Assembly: GCA_017940445.1 (NCBI GenBank)
Contig: JAGAYQ010000433.1
Span: 1-6,604 of the forward strand
Source of the DNA: Pyramidobacter sp.
GTDB taxonomy: Bacteria > Synergistota > Synergistia > Synergistales > Dethiosulfovibrionaceae
Length of the DNA stretch: 6,604 nt
Reading direction: 5' to 3'
Under the pieces are notes generated by a model, which ran no database searches, was not told the DNA's origin, and was given only the letters and a program-made list of their open reading frames with translations. Of this stretch, positions 1-5,909 are shown in pieces (the stretch's first letter is position 1; the number at the start of each line of letters is the position of its first letter). A program made the translations under genes and the position numbers.

Positions 1-2
1 AC

Positions 3-302
3 GATCTGACGGAGCAGTTCAAGGCGCTGATCGACCGTCTGCGCCGCTGCGAGGCGCTGACGAATCATTATCTGAGCGGCAAGAGCTGCCTGCTTGCCGC
101 CTGCGCCGGCGGCACGGGACGCGGCGCGGTGAACTGTCTGTGGAATCTGGAAAACTCGCTTTCGCACATGGGCATGAAGGCGGTCGACCGGCTGCCGGTG
201 GTGCAGTTCAACCGCGGCTACATGCTCGACGCGCTTCGCGGCGCGGGGCGGACGTTCGGCGATTACCTGGCGGGGCGAGTACAGTTCCCCAACCTGCCGT
301 AA
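3..302 (+). CDS. Flavodoxin-fold NAD(P)H-dependent FMN reductase family protein, C-terminal part
   Basis: The reading frame is open from the left edge and ends at TAA 300-302, leaving 99 C-terminal residues. The start lies outside the window. The piece opens with DLTEQFKALIDRLRRC, the helix that in flavodoxin-like reductases (NADPH-dependent FMN reductase / iron-sulfur flavoprotein group) follows the FMN-binding 'P-x-Y-x-G/W' loop. A central beta strand and glycine loop follow (KSCLLAACAGGTGRG, about residues 27-41), and then a helix typical of the last part of the fold. Such proteins bind FMN and pass electrons from NAD(P)H to quinones, flavins or metal centres in the cytoplasm. The N-terminal half, which carries the phosphate-binding loop and any Fe-S cysteines, is missing, so the exact subfamily and substrate cannot be named. 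No strong terminator is visible directly after the stop. Confidence 0.68.
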   Translation, partial: DLTEQFKALIDRLRRCEALTNHYLSGKSCLLAACAGGTGRGAVNCLWNLENSLSHMGMKAVDRLPVVQFNRGYMLDALRGAGRTFGDYLAGRVQFPNLP

Positions 303-421
303 ACGGCCGGAGTGTTCCATCTGGAGACCGCCTGCAGAAAAAGTTTTGACGGATAACGCGGCAGGCGATGCGCAAATCGCGCCTTCCGTGTACAATAAGG
401 ACAGTTCGTTCGACAAATTGG
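303..421 (+). other. Intergenic stretch with possible promoter
   Basis: The 295 bases between the flavoreductase stop and the next gene hold no convincing coding frame. The first part has a loose inverted repeat (CGCCTGC 329-335 and GCAGGCG 361-367) with a 25-base loop and no T-run, so it is a poor terminator. A TACAAT at 391-396, directly preceded by TG, resembles a sigma-70 -10 box pointing toward the membrane-protein gene. No matching -35 at normal spacing was found. If it is used, the hairpin element at 422-578 would lie in the mRNA leader of that gene. Confidence 0.3.
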
Positions 422-578
422 GGGAGACACTGATTAAATGAGCCCGATGCACTGTTGAGGGATTTCGTCGTCTGGCAAGGAGAAGCGAAGAGGCATAGCG
501 GGGCTATGGAGATGAGCTTCGACGAAGCCAGGCGGCGAAGGCCCCAACAGGGCGCGGGTGAATTAATCAGCGTCTCCC
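422..578. repeat. 157-bp palindromic (MITE-like or REP-like) hairpin element
   Basis: The ends are inverted repeats of 16 bases: GGGAGACACTGATTAA (422-437) and TTAATCAGCGTCTCCC (563-578), with a single A/C mismatch. The inside continues the same fold. CTGTTG-a-GGG (452-461) pairs with CCCCAACAG (542-550). The 13-base arms 464-476 and 527-539 pair fully if two T-G wobbles are allowed. GAAGC 482-486 pairs with GCTTC 516-520, and CATAG 494-498 pairs with CTATG 504-508 around a CGGGG apex. The element is thus one long imperfect hairpin. It has no coding capacity of its own and no obvious target-site duplication. It looks like a non-autonomous mobile palindrome or a structured RNA leader. Only one copy is in the window, so its repeat status is inferred from the structure. 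Confidence 0.7.
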
Positions 579-597
579 TGGATGCACGGTGGCGCTG

Positions 598-1569
598 ATG
601 CTGAAATTTTTCTCCCAACTGATTTCGTTCGTGATCGCGCACTCGCTCCTGCTTGGGGCGGGGGCGTTCATGCTGCTGCGCGGGGCATTGTCGCGGGCGC
701 TGAGCGGCGCGATCGTGGAGCGGTTCTGTCCCGCGCCTGCGGAGCTGCCGCAGAAGCGCAACTATGGCAGTTTTTATGAGCGGCTGACGCATTTTGTGCC
801 GGATGCGATCGAGGAATCGGTGCTGCGTCAGGCGCGGCAGCAGCGCGTGGCAGAGCAGGTGCGGCGGCAGTTCCTTGAGCTGGTCGTCGAGTGTCTGTTC
901 AATCTGATCATCGCGCTGGCGGCGTACCTGACGGGATTTTTCCTGACGAAGATCGGGCTGCTGTCGCCCGAGTGGCTGATCTTCGTCGTGCGGCTGGTGT
1001 CGCTGGCGATCTTTGTTCAGGCGGGGCTGCGCCTGTGGGAGAGCTGGGACTCGCTGTCGCTGAAGGGGCTGAAGGACTTTTACGGCGAGTTCGGCCTGAA
1101 CCTGTTCCGCTTCGTCGAGTTCCAGATCGCTTCTATGGTCGAACAGCAGGCCGCGGCGGCGATCGAATCTCGCGTTGAACTCCTGGGGCGCGTCGAGCGG
1201 TATGCGTACCGGTATCTGGGCAGCGGCACGGCGTATTACGCGCGCGAAGTGTCGCGGCGGGCACTGGACGAGAACCGCGCGGCCATCCGCTGGATCCTCG
1301 CGCTCGCTGCCGCTTCTGCGGCGAGCTACTACGCCGTGATGCTCTTCCTGATCGCGCCGCTGGTCCGGCACGAGACGGGGGAGAGCTTCTTCCGCTTCGT
1401 GTTCTTCGATCCCATCGCTGCCGCGCTGCGCTTTTCGGGCGCTCATCCGCTGATGCTGGCGCTCACCGGCGCGCTCGTCTTTGCCGTCTTTCACCAGCGC
1501 CGCCGCCTGCTGCGCTGGCTTGCCCCGGCGATCGTCGCCGTGCTGGCGTTCATCGAAAAACGTTTATGA
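598..1569 (+). CDS. Polytopic membrane protein of unknown function
   Basis: The gene encodes 323 residues from ATG 598. I chose this start because GGTGG (588-592) lies 5 bases upstream. GTG 589 in the same frame adds three residues but has no Shine-Dalgarno sequence. Hydrophobic segments stand at about residues 7-28, 96-118, 125-147, 232-256, 283-301 and 304-320, suggesting six membrane spans. Two long polar amphipathic stretches rich in Arg, Glu and Gln lie between them: about 40-95 and 148-231. The protein ends EKRL. I recognise no family, catalytic motif or transport signature. A long antisense frame covers the same region, but it is rich in Arg, Gln and His and lacks any domain logic, whereas this frame shows clean membrane periodicity. 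The start lies only 19 bases beyond the hairpin element, and the gene ends at a strong terminator, so it is probably transcribed alone. Confidence 0.8.
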   Translation: MLKFFSQLISFVIAHSLLLGAGAFMLLRGALSRALSGAIVERFCPAPAELPQKRNYGSFYERLTHFVPDAIEESVLRQARQQRVAEQVRRQFLELVVECLFNLIIALAAYLTGFFLTKIGLLSPEWLIFVVRLVSLAIFVQAGLRLWESWDSLSLKGLKDFYGEFGLNLFRFVEFQIASMVEQQAAAAIESRVELLGRVERYAYRYLGSGTAYYAREVSRRALDENRAAIRWILALAAASAASYYAVMLFLIAPLVRHETGESFFRFVFFDPIAAALRFSGAHPLMLALTGALVFAVFHQRRRLLRWLAPAIVAVLAFIEKRL

Positions 1570-1570
1570 T

Positions 1571-1612
1571 AAAAGCCGCCTGCTTTCGGAGATACGAAAG
1601 CAGGCGGCTTTT
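1571..1612. terminator. Perfect bidirectional intrinsic terminator
   Basis: An uninterrupted 18-bp stem (1571-1588 with 1595-1612) closes a 6-base loop (GAGATA). The stem is GC-rich in the middle with AAAA at one foot and TTTT at the other, so a U-tract follows the hairpin in either direction. It begins one base after the stop of the plus-strand membrane-protein gene and ends one base before the stop of the minus-strand permease gene. It therefore serves both convergent genes. Confidence 0.93.
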
Positions 1613-1613
1613 G

Positions 1614-2483
1614 TTATGCGATTTTGCGGGCGGGAAGCTGCGTGAGCAGCACGGCGATGAGGACGAGGACGCAGCCGCTGATCTCGCGGGAGTTCATCGC
1701 TTCGCCGAGGATGAGCCACGCGCCTACGGCGCCGAAGACCGTCTCCATGCTGAGGATCAGTGAAGCGGCTGAGGCGTCGTAACCCCGTTGTCCCAGCGCC
1801 TGGAGCGAGTAGGCGACGGAGCCTGAGATGACGCCTGAATAGAGCAGGGGCCGCCAGCCGGAAAGGACCGCGTTCCAGTCGGGCGATTCCAGCAGCGTCA
1901 TGCCGAGCGCCGAAAGCGCGGCGACGACGGCAAACTGCACAGTGGTGAGCGCGAAGCAGTCAACGGACGGCGCGTAGCGTTCCAGCAGGAGGATGTGGCA
2001 GGTGTAGCCGGCAGCGCAGGCCAGACAGAGCCCTTCGCCGAACGACAGCGACAGGCCGCCAGCGGCGCTGAGCAGCCACATGCCGGCGCAGGCGAGCGCG
2101 ACGGCCAGCCACAGCGCAGGCGATCCGTGCGTGCCTGTGAGATACTTGACCACGGGCACCAGGACCATGTAGAGCGAGCAGATGAAGATCGCGTTTCCGG
2201 CCGGTACGTACTGGAGCGAGGCCTGCTGCAGGTTGATGCAGAAAAACAGCGCGGCGCCGCACAGCGCGCCGCCTTTGAGCAGGTCATGCTTCTGCGCGGC
2301 AAAGTCTCTGAGTGAACGAAAGACGAGCAGCGCCGGCACGAGCGCCGCCACGCTGATGACGAAGCGCACGGCGTTGAACGTGAACGGCTGCATGTAGCGG
2401 TTGCCGACGGCCTGAGAGACGATCGACAGGCCCCAGAATGCTGTTGCCAGCGACAGACAGAGGACGTTGAAGCCGCGCTTCAT
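1614..2483 (-). CDS. EamA/DMT-superfamily permease
   Basis: The gene encodes 289 residues, the usual size for the drug/metabolite transporter family with two EamA repeats. About ten hydrophobic segments are visible, roughly at 8-25, 35-55, 68-88, 94-113, 122-140, 147-165, 174-196, 211-230, 236-260 and 267-284. Family features include the N-terminal AFWGLS of the first helix and the C-terminal ILSMETVFGAVGAWLILGE, which corresponds to the conserved end of the second EamA repeat. Such inner-membrane proteins usually export amino acids or other small metabolites. The substrate cannot be read from the sequence. The start ATG (2481-2483) overlaps the TGA of the upstream exported-protein gene as ATGA. 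GGAGG lies 5 bases ahead, inside the upstream gene, so translation is likely coupled. The stop is one base from the shared terminator. Confidence 0.9.
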   Translation of the reverse strand: MKRGFNVLCLSLATAFWGLSIVSQAVGNRYMQPFTFNAVRFVISVAALVPALLVFRSLRDFAAQKHDLLKGGALCGAALFFCINLQQASLQYVPAGNAIFICSLYMVLVPVVKYLTGTHGSPALWLAVALACAGMWLLSAAGGLSLSFGEGLCLACAAGYTCHILLLERYAPSVDCFALTTVQFAVVAALSALGMTLLESPDWNAVLSGWRPLLYSGVISGSVAYSLQALGQRGYDASAASLILSMETVFGAVGAWLILGEAMNSREISGCVLVLIAVLLTQLPARKIA

Positions 2484-3580
2484 CGCTGCCTCCGGCTTTT
2501 GATGGGGTAATCGCCGATCGTCGTCTTTCCGAACGGCTCCTTCGTAAACGGCACGTAGAGCCTGATGTGTGTGACGTGATCGTAGACGTGGTCGTCGCGT
2601 CCTTCGGCGTTTTCAAAGCGCTGCCACTCGCCGCCGTCGATGCGGCACATCACAAGCGACCTGCGGCCGTAGGTAGACCAGAAGTCCCACAGCTTTTCGC
2701 GCACCTGCGCGCCCGGAGTGAGAAAGTCTGAAAAAAGCGGCGGCTGTCCGTTGGTCGTCTCGGTGATCAGCGAACGCACGACGATCCACTGCGTTTTGAT
2801 CTTGAGATCCTTGACCATCTCCGGAGAAAAAGAATGCTCGTAGGGGATGATCTGAAAGCCGCCGACGCGTCCCAGCTCGCAGGTGCTGATGCAGATCACG
2901 CCCGGGTGATTGGCGCGCAGGGCGCTGCGGCGCTGGAACTTGGAGCCCGAAAATCCGCCGCAGCCTGAAAACGGCCGTTCGACCCTGGCGATCACGCGCT
3001 GTCCGAACGGTGAATAGTAAGCCGTCACGTTGCCGCCGGCTTTGTTCTCGATGTCGATCATATACGGCCCGTCGGGGTCTTCCGTGACCCAGATGACAAG
3101 CGTCTCGCCCGGCTGCGGCAGCGCGTCTTTCGTCAGCGTTCTCAGCGAGCCGTCGGCTCGGCGCACGCGCGCTCTGGAGCCGGTCAGCGGCGACCAGGCG
3201 CCGAACAGTTTGGTCCCTGCCGCACAGTCGACGATGAACGCCGACGAGGCGCCGGCAGCCGGAGCGATCGTATGAGCGGGAAGCAGGCTGATGATGCGCC
3301 CTTTTTCTTTTTCGACCGACAGCGTGATGTGGATGGCGTTGACAGCAGCGGCCGATACCGTTCCATCCTGCGCCCAGGCGCTGGCGGTAAAGGCGGGATA
3401 GCGCGTCGTTTCCGGCACGCGGCGCACCGTGCCGAGCTCGAAGCGTTCTCCCGACGGGCGGACGGCGACAGCCTTCTCTCCGACCGTCGCGGGGATCTCC
3501 AGCCGGAAGATCTCTTCGGGCCTGGCCTGCGCGGCGGTGCTCAGTGCGAGCGCGAGCAGCGCTGCAAATATTTTCTTCAT
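2480..3580 (-). CDS. Exported protein of unknown function
   Basis: The gene encodes 366 residues from the ATG at 3578-3580. I preferred this start over an in-frame ATG 57 bases upstream because it begins a clear signal peptide (MKK, then hydrophobic FAALLALALSTA, then A-Q-A at 17-19 as a signal peptidase I site) and has AGGTGG 10 bases ahead. The mature protein is about 347 residues, soluble in character and probably periplasmic. It has beta-rich stretches and five cysteines (119, 207, 230, 234, 312). The segment at about 200-250, which includes SGCGGFSGSKFQRR and GVICISTCELGRVGG, looks the most conserved in style, but I cannot match it to a family. There is no catalytic motif I can defend and no lipobox. 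The gene is first in an operon with the DMT permease and overlaps it by 4 bases, so the two products may share a process. Confidence 0.82.
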   Translation of the reverse strand: MKKIFAALLALALSTAAQARPEEIFRLEIPATVGEKAVAVRPSGERFELGTVRRVPETTRYPAFTASAWAQDGTVSAAAVNAIHITLSVEKEKGRIISLLPAHTIAPAAGASSAFIVDCAAGTKLFGAWSPLTGSRARVRRADGSLRTLTKDALPQPGETLVIWVTEDPDGPYMIDIENKAGGNVTAYYSPFGQRVIARVERPFSGCGGFSGSKFQRRSALRANHPGVICISTCELGRVGGFQIIPYEHSFSPEMVKDLKIKTQWIVVRSLITETTNGQPPLFSDFLTPGAQVREKLWDFWSTYGRRSLVMCRIDGGEWQRFENAEGRDDHVYDHVTHIRLYVPFTKEPFGKTTIGDYPIKSRRQR

Positions 3581-3646
3581 GGATGATCGACCACCTGTTT
3601 GAAGATTCCTTTTACAGTCCGAACTTTTCAGACGCAAACGCCGTTT

Positions 3647-3652
3647 ATTGTA
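3647..3652 (-). promoter_or_regulatory. Possible -10 box for the exported-protein/permease operon
   Basis: On the minus strand these bases read TACAAT, about 67 bases upstream of the exported-protein start. The intergenic region is AT-richer than its surroundings, as expected for a divergent promoter region. No good -35 box is found at 16-18 bases, so this is a weak call. Confidence 0.3.
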
Positions 3653-3675
3653 TCACCCGGAGCGGGCTTTTGTTG

Positions 3676-3681
3676 TATAAT
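3676..3681 (+). promoter_or_regulatory. Consensus -10 box (TATAAT) of the aminotransferase gene
   Basis: A perfect TATAAT stands 43 bases before the start codon at 3725. The expected transcription start is near 3687-3689. A TTGTAT at 3648-3653 lies 22 bases upstream, too far for a standard -35, and the hexamer at the right spacing (TCACCC) is poor. The promoter may therefore need an activator, or it may depend on sequences near the -10 box. Confidence 0.5.
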
Positions 3682-3684
3682 GAC

Positions 3685-3706
3685 CGGGAAAGAAACAATT
3701 TTCCCG
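3685..3706 (+). promoter_or_regulatory. Inverted repeat at the presumed transcription start (operator or leader hairpin)
   Basis: CGGGAAA (3685-3691) is repeated inverted as TTTCCCG (3700-3706), with an 8-base spacer, and is followed at once by TTTTT (3707-3711) and the GGAGG ribosome site. The left arm falls on the transcription start expected from the TATAAT box. The repeat could therefore be a repressor operator, or, if transcription begins a few bases earlier, a small terminator-like hairpin in the leader. Confidence 0.4.
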
Positions 3707-3724
3707 TTTTTGGAGGTTTTGCAC

Positions 3725-4945
3725 ATGACGTTTGACGTAACGACGCAGTTCAGCGTTTCCGCTCGCGGCATCAAGCCCTCGCCGATCCGCGAGATGTTCC
3801 ACATGCTCCGCACTCCGGGCATGATTTCGTTCGCCGGCGGCATGCCCGCGCCCGAAGTCTTTCCCGTCGATGAGTTTGCCGCGGGGGCTTCGATCCTGCG
3901 CGAGCAGGGACGCGATATTTTGCAGTACGGCACGACGGAAGGCTATCCGCCGCTGATGGACTTCCTCTGCTCGTGGATGGCGCCGCGCCTTGGCCGCACG
4001 CCCTCGCGCGACGAGATCCTCATCACCACGGGCAGCTCGCAGGTGTGCGACCTGCTCATCCGCGCCACAGTTGACCGCGGCGATTATGTCGTCACGGAAG
4101 AGCCGACGTTTTTGGGCAACACGATCAACATGTACAACCAGGGCGCGAAGTTCATCACCGTTCCCTGCGACGCCGACGGCATGATGGTCGATCTGCTGCC
4201 GGAAAAGCTCGACGCTGTGCTCGCCGCAGGCGGCAAAGTGCGCTTCATCTACACCATCCCCAACTTCCACAACCCCTCCGGCGTCACGCTGTCAGTCGAG
4301 CGCCGCAAAAAGCTGGTCGAGATCGCGAAGCGCTACGGCCTGATCATCCTCGAAGACGATCCTTACGGCAATGTGCGCTTCGAGGGCGAAGACCTGCCCA
4401 CGATCTATTCGCTCGACAGCGACGGTCATGTTCTTTACGCCGGTTCGTTCTCAAAGATCCTCGCACCCGGCACGCGCGTTGGCTGGTGCATCGGCCCCGC
4501 TGCGCTGGTGCGCACGATGGCCGTCTTCAAGCAGGGCGTGGACACCAGCACCAGCATCGTCGCTCAGGCGCTTGTGTGGAAATACTGCTCTTCCGGCGCG
4601 CTCGACGCGTTCCTGCCGAAAATCATCGACAACTACCGCCGCAAGCGCGATCTGATGGAAGGCGCTCTGCGCAAGTACATGCCCAAGGGCGAGGCCGAGT
4701 GGGTGACGCCGCACGGCGGATTCTTCTACTGGGTGACGACGCCGCATGTGGATGCCGCCGAGCTGTTCAAAAAGTGCGTCGCGCGCAAAGTCGCCTTCGT
4801 CGTCGGCTCGCCGTTCTATCCCAACGGCGGCGGCGAGCACAGCTTCAGGATGTGCTTCACCTTCGCCACCCCCGAGCAGATGGACGCGGGCATCCGGACC
4901 CTGGGCGAGTGCGTGCGCGAGCTGCTGCCCGTCGCGGCGAAGTAG
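3725..4945 (+). CDS. PLP-dependent aminotransferase, class I/II (2-aminoadipate/LysN-like)
   Basis: The gene encodes 406 residues from ATG 3725, chosen because GGAGG (3712-3716) lies 8 bases ahead and because homologues begin near SARGIKPSPIREM. The same frame is open further upstream without a family match. Fold-type I features appear in order. ISFAGGMPAPEVFP (34-47) is the N-terminal substrate loop, and QYGTTEGYPPL (67-77) follows it. TTGSSQ (101-106) contacts the PLP phosphate. IPNFHNPSG (178-186) carries the cofactor Asn, and EDDPYG (210-215) carries the Asp that binds the pyridine nitrogen and the Tyr. SFSKILAPGTRVGW (241-254) contains the Schiff-base lysine K244. HSFRMCF has R375 for the substrate carboxylate. 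The cytoplasmic enzyme transfers amino groups between amino acids and 2-oxoacids. LysN/KAT II-like proteins of this group accept 2-aminoadipate, aromatic or branched-chain substrates. The exact substrate is not fixed by the sequence. Confidence 0.93.
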   Translation: MTFDVTTQFSVSARGIKPSPIREMFHMLRTPGMISFAGGMPAPEVFPVDEFAAGASILREQGRDILQYGTTEGYPPLMDFLCSWMAPRLGRTPSRDEILITTGSSQVCDLLIRATVDRGDYVVTEEPTFLGNTINMYNQGAKFITVPCDADGMMVDLLPEKLDAVLAAGGKVRFIYTIPNFHNPSGVTLSVERRKKLVEIAKRYGLIILEDDPYGNVRFEGEDLPTIYSLDSDGHVLYAGSFSKILAPGTRVGWCIGPAALVRTMAVFKQGVDTSTSIVAQALVWKYCSSGALDAFLPKIIDNYRRKRDLMEGALRKYMPKGEAEWVTPHGGFFYWVTTPHVDAAELFKKCVARKVAFVVGSPFYPNGGGEHSFRMCFTFATPEQMDAGIRTLGECVRELLPVAAK

Positions 4946-4964
4946 CGCGGAAGCCACTATTCCA

Positions 4965-5011
4965 AAACGCCCGCGCAGCTGCGGAATGATTTCCGGAGTG
5001 CACGGGCGTTT
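4965..5011. terminator. Terminator hairpin between the aminotransferase gene and hicB
   Basis: AAACGCCCG (4965-4973) pairs with CGGGCGTTT (5003-5011). The interior folds further through GCA/TGC and CGGAA-TGAT-TTCCG, giving a long imperfect stem. It lies 19 bases after the aminotransferase stop. T-tracts flank it on both strands (TTT on the plus, TTTT on the minus), so it can also end the convergent hicAB transcript, which finishes 69 bases away. Confidence 0.75.
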
Positions 5012-5080
5012 GGTTGCGTCTTAATCGGCTGCGCTTGCTTACGACAGCGAATCTATGCTGAAGGCAGGTGCAGCCTCCGG

Positions 5081-5494
5081 TCAAGTCCGTATGGCGGGGA
5101 CATTTAAAGCTTCGCAGAGAGCCGCTTGAAGGATTTTGGAGTAGTTGACGCCAGCAGCTTCTGCGGCACGATCCAGCCAGGCCGGGATCGTCAGCGTCTT
5201 TTTCACAGAAGGCTCTTTTACTGCCGAACGAATGTACGGCATCCATACATCAACGAGGACGGATCGTGTGTTTGGACTTTCCTGGAGGTCAAGCAGCTTA
5301 GTGGGGGCAGGAATCGTTTCGCCGTCACGCTCCATGCCGTAGAGATGAAGTCCAAGCGCGTCCTTGGCTTCACGCAGTGCCTCGGCTTCATCTGCTCCGG
5401 CAGTCACGCATCCGGGAAGGTCTGGAAACGTGACTCCTACCTGACCGTTGACATCATAATGAAGCAGCGCAGGGAATGAATATCGGTCTGTCAT
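5081..5494 (-). CDS. hicB: HicB-family antitoxin
   Basis: The gene encodes 137 residues. The N-terminal part (about 4-60) is a HicB-like degraded RNase H fold with the family signature VTFPDLPGCVTAGADEAEAL, followed by the helix REAKDALGLHLYGM. The C-terminal part (about 98-131, from KKTLTIPAWLDRAAEAAG to ALCEALN) has the form of a ribbon-helix-helix DNA-binding domain. HicB binds and blocks the HicA ribonuclease and represses its own operon. The start ATG has AAGGAG 9 bases ahead. The gene lies 15 bases downstream of hicA on the same strand, the common toxin-first order. The terminator at 4965-5011 probably ends the transcript. Confidence 0.9.
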   Translation of the reverse strand: MTDRYSFPALLHYDVNGQVGVTFPDLPGCVTAGADEAEALREAKDALGLHLYGMERDGETIPAPTKLLDLQESPNTRSVLVDVWMPYIRSAVKEPSVKKTLTIPAWLDRAAEAAGVNYSKILQAALCEALNVPAIRT

Positions 5495-5509
5495 TTGAAA
5501 TCGCTCCTT

Positions 5510-5698
5510 TTATTTGAGTTTTGTTCCGCATTGTTTTTCGATGCTGTCTAAAAGCTGGCCGCTGATATCTTTCAGCGGATGCTTGACCGTAACTTTGCCT
5601 GGAATCGTGTCATGCTTGAACTGGAAATGATCCCCGACTGATGAATCAAGATACCAGCCCAGTTTTTTCAGCGCCTTTATGACTTCTTTCGATGTCAT
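5510..5698 (-). CDS. hicA: HicA-family mRNA interferase toxin
   Basis: The gene encodes 62 residues from the ATG at 5696-5698, giving MTSKEVIKALKKLGW, the normal HicA beginning. GGTGG (5707-5711) lies 8 bases ahead. In-frame GTG codons at 5710 and 5719 would add 4 or 7 residues, and the one at 5710 has GAGG at good spacing, so the start is not certain. The double-stranded-RNA-binding-like fold shows VGDHFQFKH (21-29), with H24 as the expected catalytic histidine, then GKVTVKHPLKDI and the closing helix LLDSIEKQCG. HicA cleaves mRNA and halts growth when not held by HicB. The common GSHH motif is GDHF here: the first His is kept and the second is replaced. The gene is AT-richer than most neighbours, as often seen in acquired toxin-antitoxin cassettes. 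Confidence 0.9.
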   Translation of the reverse strand: MTSKEVIKALKKLGWYLDSSVGDHFQFKHDTIPGKVTVKHPLKDISGQLLDSIEKQCGTKLK

Positions 5699-5730
5699 TG
5701 TCCGCCCCACCAAAATCACCTCTTGCGATT

Positions 5731-5758
5731 ATTATACCCCTAGCTATACGTATGGCAA
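5731..5758 (-). promoter_or_regulatory. hicAB promoter
   Basis: On the minus strand TTGCCA (5753-5758) is followed after 16 bases by a perfect TATAAT (5731-5736). This is a near-consensus sigma-70 promoter. The predicted start near 5724 leaves a leader of about 25 bases before the hicA ATG, which includes the GGTGG ribosome site. Confidence 0.72.
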
Positions 5759-5762
5759 TACG
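5746..5762. promoter_or_regulatory. Palindromic operator candidate for HicB autoregulation
   Basis: Two overlapping symmetries lie on the -35 box and spacer: the perfect palindrome ATACGTAT (5746-5753), and CGTAT (5749-5753) repeated inverted as ATACG (5758-5762) across GGCA. Type II antitoxins with ribbon-helix-helix domains bind such sites to repress their own promoter. The assignment is by position and symmetry only. Confidence 0.5.
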
Positions 5763-5909
5763 TGTTTTCTTCTGGCGTAAAAATTAATATGGCATAAATC
5801 GCCCGAGTTGTGTAAAATACATGCGGCGCGAAGATCGTTTTTTAGCGCGTATTTTTGTAAAAAGTTCCAGAACGGATCAAGTATGATCAGCAAGGAGGAA
5901 AATAATAGA
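5763..5909 (+). other. AT-rich intergenic leader before the L,D-transpeptidase gene
   Basis: These 147 bases lie between the divergent hicAB promoter and the transpeptidase start and carry no supported gene. Possible -10 boxes are TAATAT (5785-5790) and TAAAAT (5813-5818); neither has a good -35. The second is embedded in the small palindrome TGTA-AAA-TACA (5811-5821). The promoter of the downstream gene cannot be fixed from the sequence. Confidence 0.35.

Noticed and set aside
329..367. CGCCTGC / GCAGGCG inverted repeat as terminator of the flavoreductase gene
   Set aside because: It has a 7-bp stem, a 25-base loop and no T-run after it, so it is not a credible intrinsic terminator.
208..1494. 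428-codon minus-strand open frame antisense to the membrane-protein gene
   Set aside because: Its product is dominated by Arg, Gln, His and Glu with no domain order, it runs through the hairpin element and into the flavoreductase gene, and its length is explained by high GC. The plus-strand frame gives clear membrane segments.
3581..3637. 19-residue N-terminal extension of the exported protein
   Set aside because: It would bury the signal peptide behind a polar segment. The ATG at 3580 gives a textbook signal peptide and has an upstream AGGTGG.
3599..3724. 42-residue N-terminal extension of the aminotransferase
   Set aside because: It would cover the TATAAT box and ribosome site and has no similarity to the family N-terminus. 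ATG 3725 has GGAGG at ideal spacing.
3653..4270. 205-codon minus-strand frame antisense to the aminotransferase gene
   Set aside because: The plus strand encodes a complete aminotransferase with all catalytic residues. The antisense product is low-complexity and rich in Arg, Ala and His.
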